This document shows positions 1-10,621 of a stretch of DNA of 24,192 nucleotides, piece by piece. The stretch is taken from assembly GCA_918026815.1 (NCBI GenBank), contig CAKJVC010000122.1, forward strand, positions 1 to 24,192, written 5' to 3'. Both the position numbers and the translations under genes were made by a program. A model generated the notes under the pieces. It was given only the letters and a program-made list of their open reading frames with translations. It made no database searches and was not told where the DNA came from. Position 1 is the first letter of the stretch, and every line of letters starts with the position of its first letter. This DNA comes from Chalara sp. BL73 (lineage: Eukaryota; Ascomycota; Leotiomycetes; Helotiales).

Positions 1-1551
1 TCTTTGTTTATTTTTCGCAGGTACAGTATTATCTCCTGAGACTTACTGTTACCTGCCTCGTGGCATCTACAACTATTTTTATGGAACGAAGTTTTGAAGC
101 ATGCAGTAAAGCCTTAGTAAGTGCTTGCCGTAGTTCACCGGAACTCCAATCTACGACGACGTCCTTATTTTTATCGTCCCACTGCTGTTCGTCAGCTAAC
201 TCCCAGAACTCTTGGCCTGCTTCTGGAAGTTGCTCCAGGAGTCTGTATAGCAATGTTCGATACATGCCAAAAAGAGTACTGGATAGCTGTTCCCCGTCGG
301 TGGTAAAAAACCAATCACAACATTTTGACCCTTGCCCATGCCAGACAGCAGGTTAAAGATTTTTTTGTCAACGTTGATTTCCCTGCTCCAGGTTTTCCTC
401 GAATTCCTAGGACCCCTCCATTCTTCCTCCGCCAATGGATATAGGCTTCATGCTCTGTAATCCAGTTGCAAGAATCGCTTTCTGCATCATGAATCTGGTT
501 TTCTCGGACAACCATCTCAGGGAAATGAAGTTGTTTGAGAAATGCTATGTCACGCGTCAAACATGTAAGCTGACAAAAAGAGCTCCTTCTAACTCACATT
601 TATAATCCTTTGATTTCACCCGTTGCGCAGCTAGGCCGTGAGAATTTAAGCGAGCGATCGCTTTTCCTATCTCCACTTCAACTATATTTGCTATCCGAGT
701 TTGTGGTGGCACATCATTTTCATCAAGGGGATTGGTTGATTTGGCAGCGGCCATGGTTTCTGCGCAATTGGCATAGCAATTTCCAAACTCTTGGATATCA
801 CCAGATCTAGCCTCGTATATTCTATAAAGGACCTTGAAATATAGTTCGTGTAATTTTTGAAACATGAAGGAAGTCGCCTTTGTGATATGAGTTTTGAGAA
901 ATATCGGTTCGCGATTGCTCCAATATGGTAAATAACTGATGCCGTTGCCATTAAACACGATTGGAATAATACTTTCGGCGCCCATTTCTTGCGAACGAAT
1001 GTCCAAGAAAGCTAATTCTGTCACTACATGGTGAAAGCTCTTGTCACCTCGGTATGCGTTTTCGATCTCTCGAATTCTCTCTTTGATAGTTTCCCACGAA
1101 TCGCCACGTTTTCGAGCAGTGAAATAAGTGATTCTTGTATTTCTTCAATGTATGCCTTCATTCGATTATCCAGCTGATACTGCTCGAGAACTTCAGAGCA
1201 GCATACGATGACCTTATCAACACTACTGATAGGACCATAAGACCTAAATGGTGTAATAGGAGGCAATAAGCAGAATTGATTAGATAGTATGTCATGGGCT
1301 GCAGCAGTGCCTTCATCGCGTGAATCCTGAGGTAGCCGGAAGGTTGGTGACCTGTCTGAAAGCACCCTCGCTCGGATCTCTTTTAAGAATTTGATCAAGG
1401 CTTGCGCGACTTCCCCATACGCTTCTCCAATATGAGCGTTATCATGGGCGTAAACAACGAAGATAGTTGGAGCATCCTTTCCCCAAACCAGTCGCAATTC
1501 GCAAGCGCTTCCGATATCTTCTGGAAAGCATACATTAGATCTATCAAAGTG
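1..1551 (-). pseudogene. Broken NLR-like protein: TIR/SEFIR-like N-terminus plus NACHT domain, 3' end off the window
   Basis: This is probably a STAND/NLR protein of the fungal self/non-self recognition type. The N-terminal part (about 1480-690) has a TIR/SEFIR-like outline: IFVVYAHDN near the start, then DKVIVCCSE, then a helix with TELAFL followed by IIPIVFNG. A 53 nt intron (donor GTGAGT at 597, acceptor CATAG ending at 545) joins this part to FLKQLHFPEM and a CNWI motif that usually precedes NACHT. The P-loop GKPGAGKST is coded at 398-372. The frame then breaks repeatedly: at 1109-1112 (run of 4), 360-366 (run of 7) and 305-310 (run of 6), each explained by one missing base. At 60-61 the Walker B region (IVVDA..EAG) lacks 4 bases. 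The natural start was not found: the frame is open back to a TAA at 1552 without an ATG. The NACHT call is firm; the TIR/SEFIR call is inferred from motif order. Confidence 0.75.
545..597 (-). other. Spliceosomal intron of the NLR-like gene
   Basis: Donor GTGAGT and acceptor ACATAG enclose 53 nt. Splicing joins the upstream frame (VKSKDYK) to SFLKQLHFPEM without a shift. This removes the stop that otherwise ends the N-terminal frame at 557-559. Confidence 0.75.
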
Positions 1552-2245
1552 TTAATATATTAAAGTATCATAAAATGGCGCGCCTTCGACACACTTGAAT
1601 AGGAGACAGACGAAAGTTTGGTCACATGGAATGAATAAGGGTGGAGGAGGAGGACTTACAATTTTCTGCCATGCTGAACTCAGAATATGAGTCCTGTTGT
1701 GCCGCACTGATATACCCGACTTATATATGTATTGATAGTGTGCTGTCAATGTATTTGGGTCGTTCATGTGTTGCAAAATGGCGAGTTTGCCTCCAGAGAG
1801 CGTTAGGCTTCAACATATGAAGGCACAAAGTATTCGTGGGATCTAGCTTGTAAACAGCGACGCTCTGGAAAATGAATGTGGGCCAGAAAATCACCAAAGT
1901 CTCGCTTTCCAGCAAAGGGGGTATTGTTGCAGAATGGCCTCCTTCAAAGCTGAGGTAAGTAGAGAGCCGTGGGAGCAAAGAATGATCATCGGGCAAAAGG
2001 GTGAGGCTGATTTTACATGCGACCCATACTCAGTGCGCCATTTTCGGACATGGTGACGGTGGAGGGTTATCTTTTGATTGGAGCATAACTGCTTCCAGGG
2101 CTGTGTGATGTGACAAGCGAGAGGTGCCTCAATGGATGCCTGCTCGTTCTGCAGCAAAACAAGCCAGGTTGCCTAGGCTTGAGGCTGTGCACAAATTGTT
2201 ATAGATAATAGATAAAACTGCGAATCAAAGAGTTTGAAGACGAAA
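1552..2245. other. Intergenic, no gene recognised
   Basis: This stretch lies between the divergently placed NLR remnant (-) and the membrane-protein remnant (+). Short open frames occur on both strands but none has a recognisable domain or a consistent exon structure. A donor-like GTAAGT lies on the minus strand around 1660 after a short ATG frame. I could not join that frame to the NLR coding sequence in phase. It probably holds the 5' regions of both flanking loci. Confidence 0.5.
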
Positions 2246-3690
2246 ATGGCCGTGGAGAGGCCGCAACTCGTTCAATAATATCTGCCCACTGCTACTCTTC
2301 AAGAATTCCGAAGCCAGTGGGCGAATCCTAGCGACATTTTGAGTCTGCTTCTATTGATCGGCGGAAATACTGTTCAAAAGGCTATCGCTCAGCTTGTCGG
2401 GTACACCTTTAACCCTTTTGGTAAACAAGGACCTTGTATTGGTGTAGCACCTGTTGCATTCTCATTCGGCTGGGTGGCCTATGGATTCAGCAATCTTTTA
2501 TCAGCGGTAGGTGACAGAAGGTTGATACCAATCAGCGATATTCCTTCGATAATCGTGAATTGTGCGAACGCATTCCCCAGGACAAACCAGTCTTAGCTGC
2601 TTGGTCGCCTGTTACGGGATCATGAAGAAAGGTATCCCGTTGATGCCAGCGAGCCTGTTAATGGAGATCTTCCAAGCACATCCTTGACAGGAAAGGCTGA
2701 GTCAATCCGAATCGATATTTTTGAGTTGGAGCTGCCATCTAAGCCAAGTCTCGATTTTGTTTGGTGGATGGGCTGCGCAATGATATGCGTGCAAATCGGA
2801 ATTGCTCTTATAGCGTTGCTCTTACACGAAGACTGGGGTATAATAATGATTGTGGTCTGCGGAAATCTGCTCGCTCTGATTACGACAGCCTTGCCTCAAT
2901 GGAAGCAAGATAAATGGGCAGGGCGGACTTTGAACTCAAAAAGCGTATTTTGTTTGACCAGAGGCAATGGGCACCTGCATATCATGGTTCTTGTGTGTCC
3001 CAAAGGTGCCTGGAACATTGAGACATTAGCAACTTCTACCTCAACCCCCGTCCAGAAACTCCTGCGATATCCTTGATACTGGCGGTTCTATGGATATGTA
3101 TTCTCATAAGTGTCTCTGGACTGAAGGCTCACGCATGGTATCTTGTTGGCGTGGGTGGCATTGGCATGTTGCAAAATGTTTACGCTGCTAGAGATCCGAG
3201 TACTTCTGGCTTTCATCTTAAAAGTTTGCGCGAAAGCCCACGATAATTGGCAAACGCCAATACGCCGAAGATGACGTTGATTCAAATGTGAACCTTGACC
3301 AAGCGCAAGATGATATCTCTGAGCTATCTGCATGGCAGCAGAGCAAACCTGGGGAAGGAAGGTCGCTGCCCAAGTGGCTCGAAACAATGTCTGCAAATGG
3401 CGGTGCCCCGGAATGGCTGGAAGCCATAAGAACTGACCAGAATATTGCTAACACGCATGGTGCTCTGATAGAGCTAGAGAAGTGGGTCCTGACAGCTGGA
3501 TTAGCAATGGTACAGACGTTTTTCCCAGCAGGCCTAGAATACCATGCCCAGAGCATTAGCGATAACTCCCACAAGAAATTCTAGAAAATGGCGTATAACA
3601 CAAGGGAGCATTAGGGCAAAAGCAGAGAAGGCGAGGCGTGAAATGGAGAGAGCATCTGCTTCTAAAACCAACGGCAACACGCCGGTGTGA
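2246..3690 (+). pseudogene. Decayed gene for a fungal multi-pass membrane protein of unknown function
   Basis: Several coding blocks line up in order as one protein. The first (about 2285-2593) holds QWANPSDILSLLLLIGG and VAFSFGWVAYGFSNLLSAVGD. The second (2597-3044) holds LLGRLLRDHE, two hydrophobic segments (GCAMICVQIGIALIALLL and IIMIVVCGNLLALI) and LTRGNGHLHIMV. The third (about 3050-3220) holds a further hydrophobic segment, then LVGVGGIGMLQN and TSGFHLK. The last (about 3224-3584) holds PTIIGKR, LPKWLETM, ELEKWVLTAGLAMVQTFFPA and HKKF. I recall this block order from an uncharacterised fungal family; its role is unknown. The frame is broken by TAA at 2276-2278, TAG at 2594-2596 and TAG at 3582-3584, plus single-base losses at the C run 3045-3049 and the A run 3220-3223. 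No spliceosomal intron would repair these. The start codon is uncertain; ATG 2246 is in frame but is followed by the TAA. The 3' limit is approximate. Confidence 0.7.
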
Positions 3691-4403
3691 GAACAGATTG
3701 TTTGGCGTACGAGAATGCGGTGGTGCGGCTGTATGCGTTCAACCCGATGAAGCTCCTTAGAGTCCGGTGAACATACCTATAGACACAAGACCAAAGATTT
3801 AGTCCGTGCCAACATTTCCCCACCTCACAATGTATAAACACACCCAGCCATCGGCGTACCGAGAAACGGGGCACTATTCCAGACTTTCGTAGCGTAAATG
3901 TGAACAGGACACGCCAACTCAGCACCCAGCAAACCGAAACTCGATCGAAAGCCACCAAAAAAAGCCAAACATTCGTGATTTTCTATCGAACTTACACCCA
4001 TCTGCACACGGCCACTCGCTGCGCCATCTGATATACAGCCCACAAGAATCCAGGCTGCGTTTGCAATACCATCAAATCTAGCCACCATTAGCATGGTATC
4101 GTGATACGAATGAACCGTAACGAATGGGAAACTTCTAGTCTTGAGCTGACCGTTCTGCGTGGAATGATATTTAAGCACTGCATGAGTGGGGAATGACTTG
4201 GACGGGCTGGAATTCTGGTTTGGGGATTTCTTTTTTCAGTATTGTAGTTTCATTGGGACAAACTAGATGTTGGAACGAAAACGATAGGCCAAATTAAACA
4301 AACTCACTTAAACAACCAATAGATCGGACAGTGGTCGCCACACCCAATTTATGATTTATAGTTTCATCTATATATATGTACAGAAACATGAAGCTGTCAC
4401 TAT
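3691..4403. other. Intergenic, no gene recognised
   Basis: About 700 bases follow the membrane-protein remnant and precede the 3' end of the aldo/keto reductase. Open frames here lack recognisable motifs and splice structure. An AT-rich patch with tatatatat lies around 4368-4378, just downstream of the reductase stop, and probably belongs to its 3' untranslated region. Confidence 0.5.
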
Positions 4404-5665
4404 TTAATCCTGCCTCGCAGGGTCTAATGTCGGTTTACTCCCCACTAGATCATCGATCTCCTTCAGAATCTCTGGAGTCAACTTATCTAAAATCTGAATA
4501 GACTTCACATTTTCGACAATCTGTTCCGGCCTCGAGGCACCTGTGATGACAGATGAGACGTTTGGATTCTTCAAACACCATGCTAATGCTAGCTGAGACT
4601 GCGAAATGCCTAACCTCTCTGCAATAGGCTGATGTATGTGTGAGTGAAACGAAATGACATCAGGTAAGGGAAAACTGGGTAGAACTGACCCTTAAGCTTG
4701 CAGCTTTAGCAACATTCGCTTTCCACTCATCATTGCCATAATTCTTCCGCATGAAATCCGCAAACTTGTCTTTGCTTTCGGCAAAACGACTTCCAGCAGG
4801 TGGGCCATGAAGCGCGTCGTTATACTTCCCACTCAGCAGACCAAATCTCAATGGGGAAAAGGTTGTCAATCCAAGGCCTTGTCTCTCGTACAAGCGCTGG
4901 AATTCGCCTTCCACCTTTTTCCTATCCAAAATATTGTACAATGGCTGCTCGACTATAGGTGCGATTAGACCAAGCTGCTTAGCTATGCCACAAGCTTCAC
5001 TGATCTCATCAGCTGCCCACTCTGAGGTGCCCCAATAGAAAGCGAGACCGTTGTCGATCACGTAGTTGAATGCTCGTACAGTCTCTTCCATGGGAGTTAA
5101 GCGGTCAGGGCGGTGTGCATAGACGATGTCGACATAGTCCATCTGAAGACGCTCTAATGATGCTTTGAGGCCTTCAACCACGTGTTTACGTGATAGACCG
5201 TGGTTGTTCACCAGAACTTCCCCATTAGCGCCACCCCAGTTGAGTTTTGTGCTAATGACAATATCATTACGCCTCCAGCCGTACTTCTTTACTGCTTTTC
5301 CAACCATTATCTCAGACTGTCCTCCAGCATAACTAAATACTTTGTCAGCAGTGAACGCTTCATATTTCAAAACTCAGTACCTCTCAGCCGTGTCAAAGTA
5401 GTTTATACCACAATCATATGCCTGCTTCATGCATGCAAATGTGAGCTCTGCCGGTTTGGTTAATCCTCGATCAGCCAAGGTCATGTGATGCTACCAACCA
5501 TTTTCGACATGACCTCCAAATCTGTTCATTTTAGCAGAATCCTGGACAAAGGCAGGAGAATGTTTACGTGAGCCAGCTTCCCAATCCTAGAACTGAGACA
5601 TGAAGTCCCGATCTGCCTACTCTTCTGTAGAGCATTCCCGTGTTTCTTGGTTCTGGCCACGCCAT
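4404..5665 (-). CDS. Aldo/keto reductase, AKR6 (Kv-beta-like) type, 351 aa
   Basis: NADPH-dependent oxidoreductase of the AKR fold, expected in the cytosol; the substrate is not readable from sequence. Five exons: 5665-5568, 5521-5499, 5447-5381, 5332-4690 and 4628-4404. Introns are 46, 51, 48 and 61 nt; all have GT...AG ends and the spliced length is exactly 352 codons. The start is ATG 5665 (MAWPEPR), followed by YRRVGRSGLHVSVLGLG, the usual AKR opening. The catalytic tetrad is complete: Asp59 and Tyr64 (FDTAESYAGG), Lys92 (ISTKLNWGG) and His136 (VYAHRPD). The motifs GLSRKH, PMEETVRA, YWGTSEW and the C-terminal SSVITGASRPEQ are typical of AKR6 proteins. Kv-beta channel subunits carry Asn at the His position, so His suggests an active reductase. 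The first 12 codons of the long uninterrupted frame upstream of 5332 are intron, not coding. Length is normal and I see no defect. Confidence 0.93.
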
Positions 5666-5976
5666 TGTGGTGTATGGCCTACTTAATTGATCTTGTCGAA
5701 ATATCCCTGTTATTCACAATCCTTCGATTGCGACAAAAATGTCAAAGAATTCGTACTCTTTGCATTGATCAAAAAATTTGGCCGTACAGTGTGGACGGCT
5801 TCTTGATGCTTGGCAACCCCGCTGGCGGAGAAAATATCGGCCCCACTCGAGCAAGTCACTATGGCGCAATCGACCATATTACCGAGCGAGATAGAAGCCG
5901 AAGGCAAATAACAGAGCGCCAGGAAGTTGTGCTTTCATCGTTGTCATAATGCTGTACAGCTTATGCAATTTATGAA
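5666..5976. promoter_or_regulatory. Upstream region of the aldo/keto reductase gene
   Basis: These 311 bases separate the reductase start (5665) from the stop of the transcription factor gene (5977), both on the minus strand. The stretch should hold the reductase promoter and the regulator's 3' untranslated region. No TATA element or known factor site stands out. Overlapping short frames on both strands lack recognisable motifs. Confidence 0.45.
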
Positions 5977-8029
5977 TCAGGGTTCAGAGCCGGTACTTTG
6001 GGTTAATACCGGCTGCCACTGGAAACCGTCTGCATGATTGGCGATTGGGTCGTCCCATGGATAGGAGATATCCTGCTGCTGGTGCATATGAGAGAAACCT
6101 GGAGATGCAACATTTGCTGAGCCAGAGGCAGATGAGAAATCCATGTAATCCTGGCTTCGTTGTCCTTGCCCGTTTGATACGAACGTTTGGCTGTGTACAG
6201 ACTGCTGACCCGTCTCTCTACCGTCATTAATGCCGCGACTATTAGTTCTATCTAAAATAGGCGGGCTTGAAAACATATTGACATGAGGAGTGTTTGGAAA
6301 TGCGGCAAGCCTATCTTTTATTCGCTCAACTAGTATGCTGTGACCACCTCGATAGGCTGATAACATATTCTGAAGCTGATCAAGAGCGTTCCTTGAGTCG
6401 AAGTTCTCCCAAGAAGCCGCGTCTGCATTGGACCACATCCTGGCGATCGAGTCTGCTAGAGAACAAGCAATCTCATATGTTTTGAGCTCCTGTGTGTGCA
6501 GGATTAGCTATGGGCGGATTGTTGGTGCAACGGGTGACACTGACCATAGAAGGACCATGAGGTTCAACTACCGAGGTAGGCAAGCTTTGTATCATATTCA
6601 AAAATTCAGTGGCTATCTGCGTCGGGTAGGAAATAGACATTGCAGGGTCTGTGGTTGAGCATACAAATCCGCGATTCGTAGCGATGCGCCAGAGGATTGC
6701 ACTCATCCAAGCTCGAGTAACACATATATCGACAATTTGAATATCATTTGCAGCATGGAGGTCAACAGAGATTTCCTGAAGCTTCTTCTGCAATAGCATG
6801 ACCTCTGATTGATTGGTCGCTTGAGGATTATGCTCGGAGCTCTGGAGTACCTCAAAAGCTTCAGATTTATCGAAGATCCAATAAAAGTTGACGAGTTTCC
6901 GAAAAGCTGGTAAGATGGATACTTCTTGCTCATATTCCATAGCTGGGAATGAAACATCAGTCTTGAGTACAACAGGCAGTTTGTGTAGCATTGCAACAGA
7001 TCTAACTATGATTAGTCAGGGCTTTATTTGGTAGGAAGTGGCAGTAGACCTCTCAGTGAGAAACAGTAACCACAACACCCGCTTCCTGAACTGTTGTTCA
7101 TCTGTGGAGAGGTCTTTATATGAAGACTCCCTTGTCCAGGCCCATGATTTGGGCCATTGTGATAGCTTCTCTCAGATACAGTAGTGACTGGATCCCGCCT
7201 GCCTCCAAGTTTTCATGATAGTAATGCAGGAATAAAGCGATCCTCAGCTGGTTCAGAGTCAACTATTCCCAATCAGCCCAAAACCCACCAATTCGTTTCA
7301 CCTGGCCGTACCGCCTTCTGCATTGTAGCTCTCATTCTTTGAACTTCTTTTTCCATACTCGCTGCCGTCACCACTTCCGCGCTGTTCTTCAATGGCTCCT
7401 GCCGCAATTGTGCAATCGTTGCTGCTGCCACTATATTGGCAAGTGCGTATGCCTCCATATTGGTGCTATTTTTCTGCAATGCAGCCATCAGATCTTCCAC
7501 CGCAACTATAGGCCATACTGGAAACATTCGAAGTCGGTAGACGCAGAGATGTAGGATTAATGTCGCAACTGGAGTGATGACACTTAGAGTCCTGGTAACG
7601 TTAAACGTTAAAATCTGGAAATTCAAAAAACAGAAAATCTTACCTATGGAATGGCACAGTTTCTGCAGGAGGGGTAGCAATAAGGGGAGGGAGCGGGGTT
7701 TCGAGCGCAGAAACCACAGCAGGCACTGCAATTGCAATTGCATTTGGAACATTTGCATTCTCATTCAGCGCCGTACCCACGCTCTCTAATTCCTGCAACG
7801 AAGCCTCATCCTCGGCCCTTCTCTGCGATTGCGACTGCGCGATCTGCTGAAAGGTTTTCGTCCTCAAGCTCCTCGGTCCGCGTCGCGTCCCCTGCGTCGT
7901 AGGAAAAGTGCACTCGATATCTATCGCAGTGCAGCCGGAACATGGCTTCTCTCCCGAGCATCGCACTTTCCGCACTCTACAGGCATCGCAGGCGCGTTTG
8001 GGAGGTGGCTTGGAGGGCGCATCGGACAT
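5977..8029 (-). CDS. Zn2Cys6 transcription factor with one apparent frameshift in exon 3 (about 615 aa if intact)
   Basis: Fungal nuclear regulator. The start ATG 8029 gives MSDAPSKPPPKRACDAC. The zinc cluster (residues 14-41) fits C-x2-C-x6-C-x5-C-x2-C-x6-C and is followed by a basic RRGPRSLRTK linker. Exons: 8029-7644, 7591-7312, 7262-7050, 7001-6545 and 6489-5977. Introns are 52, 49, 48 and 55 nt with GT...AG ends. The middle part (LFLHYYHENL, LLYLREAI, RKRVLWLLFLTER, LHKLPVVLK) resembles the fungal-specific factor domain of maltose/sucrose-type regulators. The C-terminus is Gln/Ser-rich. Summed exons give 1849 nt, one more than a multiple of three. The frame fails at the CCC run 7129-7131 (minus-strand GACAAGGGAGTC), where two G instead of three restores YKDLSTDEQQ. 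As given, the product stops shortly after, at about 215 residues. The gene lies upstream of, and parallel to, the reductase and downstream of the permease. It may control the permease/dioxygenase pair, but that is inference. Confidence 0.85.
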
Positions 8030-8670
8030 GATTCATGATCGGTTTCTTGGGAAGGAAGCCCAAAATTCAGAAAGCGATTTGGAAATGGCGTCTTAGGGCC
8101 GAGGCGTGGTGGGGAAATACGCTAAATGCATGCTTGGTAATGCCCAAGAAACTGGAATGGGGCACCGTAAGCCCCTAAACGAAAGGTCTAATTGGCTCAG
8201 AATGCCCATGCCCTGCGTCTCAAGTGTTGATGAAATCAGTTACAGAAGTATCGACCAGCAGCTTACAGTTAACAGTCGAGTAACAATAAATGAAACATTG
8301 AAAACTGGCACAGCAGCTTGATAGGTCAGCTTTTGACTCAAACTTCTGTTCAATTCTAATACCAAAGCTATAGTGTAGGTAAAAACAAACTAAAAGCTAA
8401 TACAAGCCTTAATCAATTTTTACTATTTTAAAGGATTTCGTACCAATTTTAACGCCTATTATCTTCACAACCTCAATCAGGACGGTTTTAATTGACTTCA
8501 CCTTTGGCAACTAAACTTTCTCTATTATTCCCTTTTTACAGACAATCATTACAGTGCAGTAGTTTGCTTCAGAATCATTCATTATTATCCATTGGGTTGA
8601 TATTAAACTGCAAATTACCTCACATTTATGCAATCTCCCAAGACTACCATCCTCACGCGTCATTGCTAGA
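8030..8670. other. Intergenic between regulator 5' end and permease 3' end, AT-rich half
   Basis: The right part, about 8330-8640, is visibly richer in A and T than the flanking genes, with runs such as caatttttactattttaaa and ccaattttaacg. It carries no recognisable gene. The left part next to 8029 should contain the regulator's promoter. Small open frames here have no motif support. Confidence 0.5.
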
Positions 8671-10621
8671 TTAATACTTGTGACGGAAGTCTAATCGCTT
8701 GTTGCCGTCTTTTTCACGTGCCTCAATATCGTTCTGATAAACGTTCCGTTCCTCAGCACTCATGCTTTCCCAAATCTTCTCCTTGCGATTATTCAGAATA
8801 ATCAGGTAATACCGCTGAACCACAAATACGATCAGGGAAAGAGCGCAAATGGAAATGAGAACCTTGTTTCCTTGCTTATAGTATGGGCTGTCATACTTGC
8901 GGTAGATCTGTGATCCGATCAAAGATCCAATTTGGACGATGACGTTATAAGTAGCGGCAGTGATGAGACGCTTCTTGACATCGAATGTGTTCTCTGAAAT
9001 CCATGATGAGACGATGGGATGGAAATATGGGTAGCCAGAGATGAGGGTGATGAGGGAATATCTTGCCCATTCCTTGCCTCCGTCGGAGATTGTGAGCGCT
9101 GCAGTGAGGAGAGGCAGGATCCAGAACTCGCCGAAGATGCAATGGAATGTTCGCTCTTTGAAGTAGTCGCTGCTGAACGCCAGGCCAAGCATAGTGAAGA
9201 TCTGTAGCATGGCGGAAGGGACTGTCAGCATATTTGCTGCAAGCGTCGTGAATCCAAGACGTTTGATGGTGAGAGTGAGGTACGCCTGAACTGGCGTCGC
9301 TGGGATGTACGCCACGAGGCCAATGAAGTAGAGGCCCCACATAGACTTGTCACTCCACGCATTCTTGACGTCTCTCAAGTTCACTGGCTCTTTGACGGCA
9401 GTAAGACCCTTAGCGGGATCGTCACGAAGGATACGCTACATTACGTTAGATTCTCATATTTCCGTGGGTTGGCGATGAAACCTACATTGGTCATGATGAC
9501 TTCCTCACGCTCGCTGTACCAAGAGTTGCGATATATGACGCTTTTGGTGGACGTCGGGGTCGCTGGGAGATAGATATAGCTCTATGATAGATTAGATACG
9601 CTGACGGGCGGTGGCCTAGACTACTACTTACGATTACGCCAATAATGAAGGTTAAGAGACCCTCCAGGAGGAACAACCAAAACCATCCTGGCTTGCCATG
9701 AATCCCACGCATCTCTAAGATACCTGCAGCTAATAGAGCCGAGATCACCCGTGCAACCTTTGTTTATGGTCAGTAACGAAAGTTATGAAGTGAAGTAGGA
9801 CAAAATACATTGAGCGTAGACCAGAAAGCTGCCAATCTAATGGAGAGTTCACGAGATGTGTAGAAGTAGGTAGCGAACAGAATTGTGCCGGGGATGAAGC
9901 CTCCCTCGCAAGCGCCGATAAGAGCTCGAGTAATGTAGAAAGAAGTTCTATTGGTCATCCAAGCCTGTGCCCATGCTGCAGAATGTTAGCTCTAAAGTGG
10001 TTGAGACTGGCGGAATCTACTTACAAACTGTCGACCAAGCCATCATAAGAATTGGCAACACGCGGCGAAAACCATAGCGCTTCGTAAGAAATTGGACTGG
10101 GAATTCTGCGGTCAAGAAGGACAAAAGTTGAATGGTTGTGCCCTTTTTGAAGTTAGAATCACTTGAGGACACAGTAGAGGAAGAACCCACATTATTATAG
10201 TCGTCAGTGGTCATGTTTAGGTCTTTGAGCAGATTGTCAGCCAAACCGTTGGACAAGTTGCCGCGATCTAATTGCAAGCCAAAGAACTACAGCATAAATC
10301 AGTTTCAATGTTCTATTGGAAATTGCAGATTCAGATACATACCATCAAGCAGAGCCAAGTCAGAAGACGAATGTCAGTCTTGCGCACAACAGCAGCTTCC
10401 TCTGCCTCTGTCCATGTCGCCTCTGGATCCCAGCGATGAATACCCTCGTAAGACTCATGTGGTGGTAGAGCATCGCGGATATTCTCTCTTCCCACAGCCG
10501 CTACCGAAAGCTGAGAATCAGAGCGGCCGCTGATACCACTTTTGCGGTAAACACCAACTTCCTTCTCGTCACCGTTCTTAGAATTCGGCTTTGCGGCCGC
10601 ACTGTCGTTGGAAATGCCCAT
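8671..10621 (-). CDS. MFS anion:cation symporter (Dal5/Tna1-like permease), 548 aa
   Basis: Plasma-membrane importer of the ACS family, which takes up small organic anions such as allantoate, nicotinate and other carboxylates; the substrate is not readable here. Exons: 10621-10343, 10286-10191, 10142-10025, 9975-9809, 9757-9632, 9581-9486 and 9435-8671. Introns are 56, 48, 49, 51, 50 and 50 nt, all GT...AG, and the spliced length is exactly 549 codons. A polar N-terminal tail of about 80 residues precedes TM1 ([11 protein letters not shown]). The family motif [11 protein letters not shown] follows TM1, then [32 protein letters not shown] with [16 protein letters not shown], the cytoplasmic [20 protein letters not shown] linker, and the second six-helix half ending in an acidic/basic tail. 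It is divergent from the TauD-type gene at 11044 and parallel to the regulator. I see no defect. The 48 nt second intron has no stop in frame. Confidence 0.92.
10143..10190 (-). other. Stopless in-frame intron of the permease gene
   Basis: Donor GTGGGT, branch-like CTAAC and acceptor AAAAAG. It is 48 nt long and in phase 0, so retention would add 16 Ser-rich residues ([16 protein letters not shown]) to the loop after DYNN. The removed form, DYNN joined to GTTIQLLSF, matches the usual spacing of ACS permeases. Confidence 0.65.

Noticed and set aside
1552..1776. Minus-strand frame as first exon of the NLR-like gene
   Set aside because: It has a donor-like GTAAGT near 1660, but joining it to the downstream frame creates a stop or the wrong phase, so no supported exon could be built.
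5333..5370. Start of the reductase at the first codons of the long uninterrupted frame
   Set aside because: These codons fall inside a 48 nt intron with good donor, branch and acceptor; the conserved FDTAESYAGG is only formed by splicing.
10523..10600. Two GCGGCCGC sites 70 bp apart, one near GAATTC, resembling a cloning adapter
   Set aside because: Both lie in frame inside the permease N-terminal tail, which splices cleanly to the rest of the protein; they code ordinary residues (SGRSD and SAAAK), so coincidence is more likely than vector sequence.
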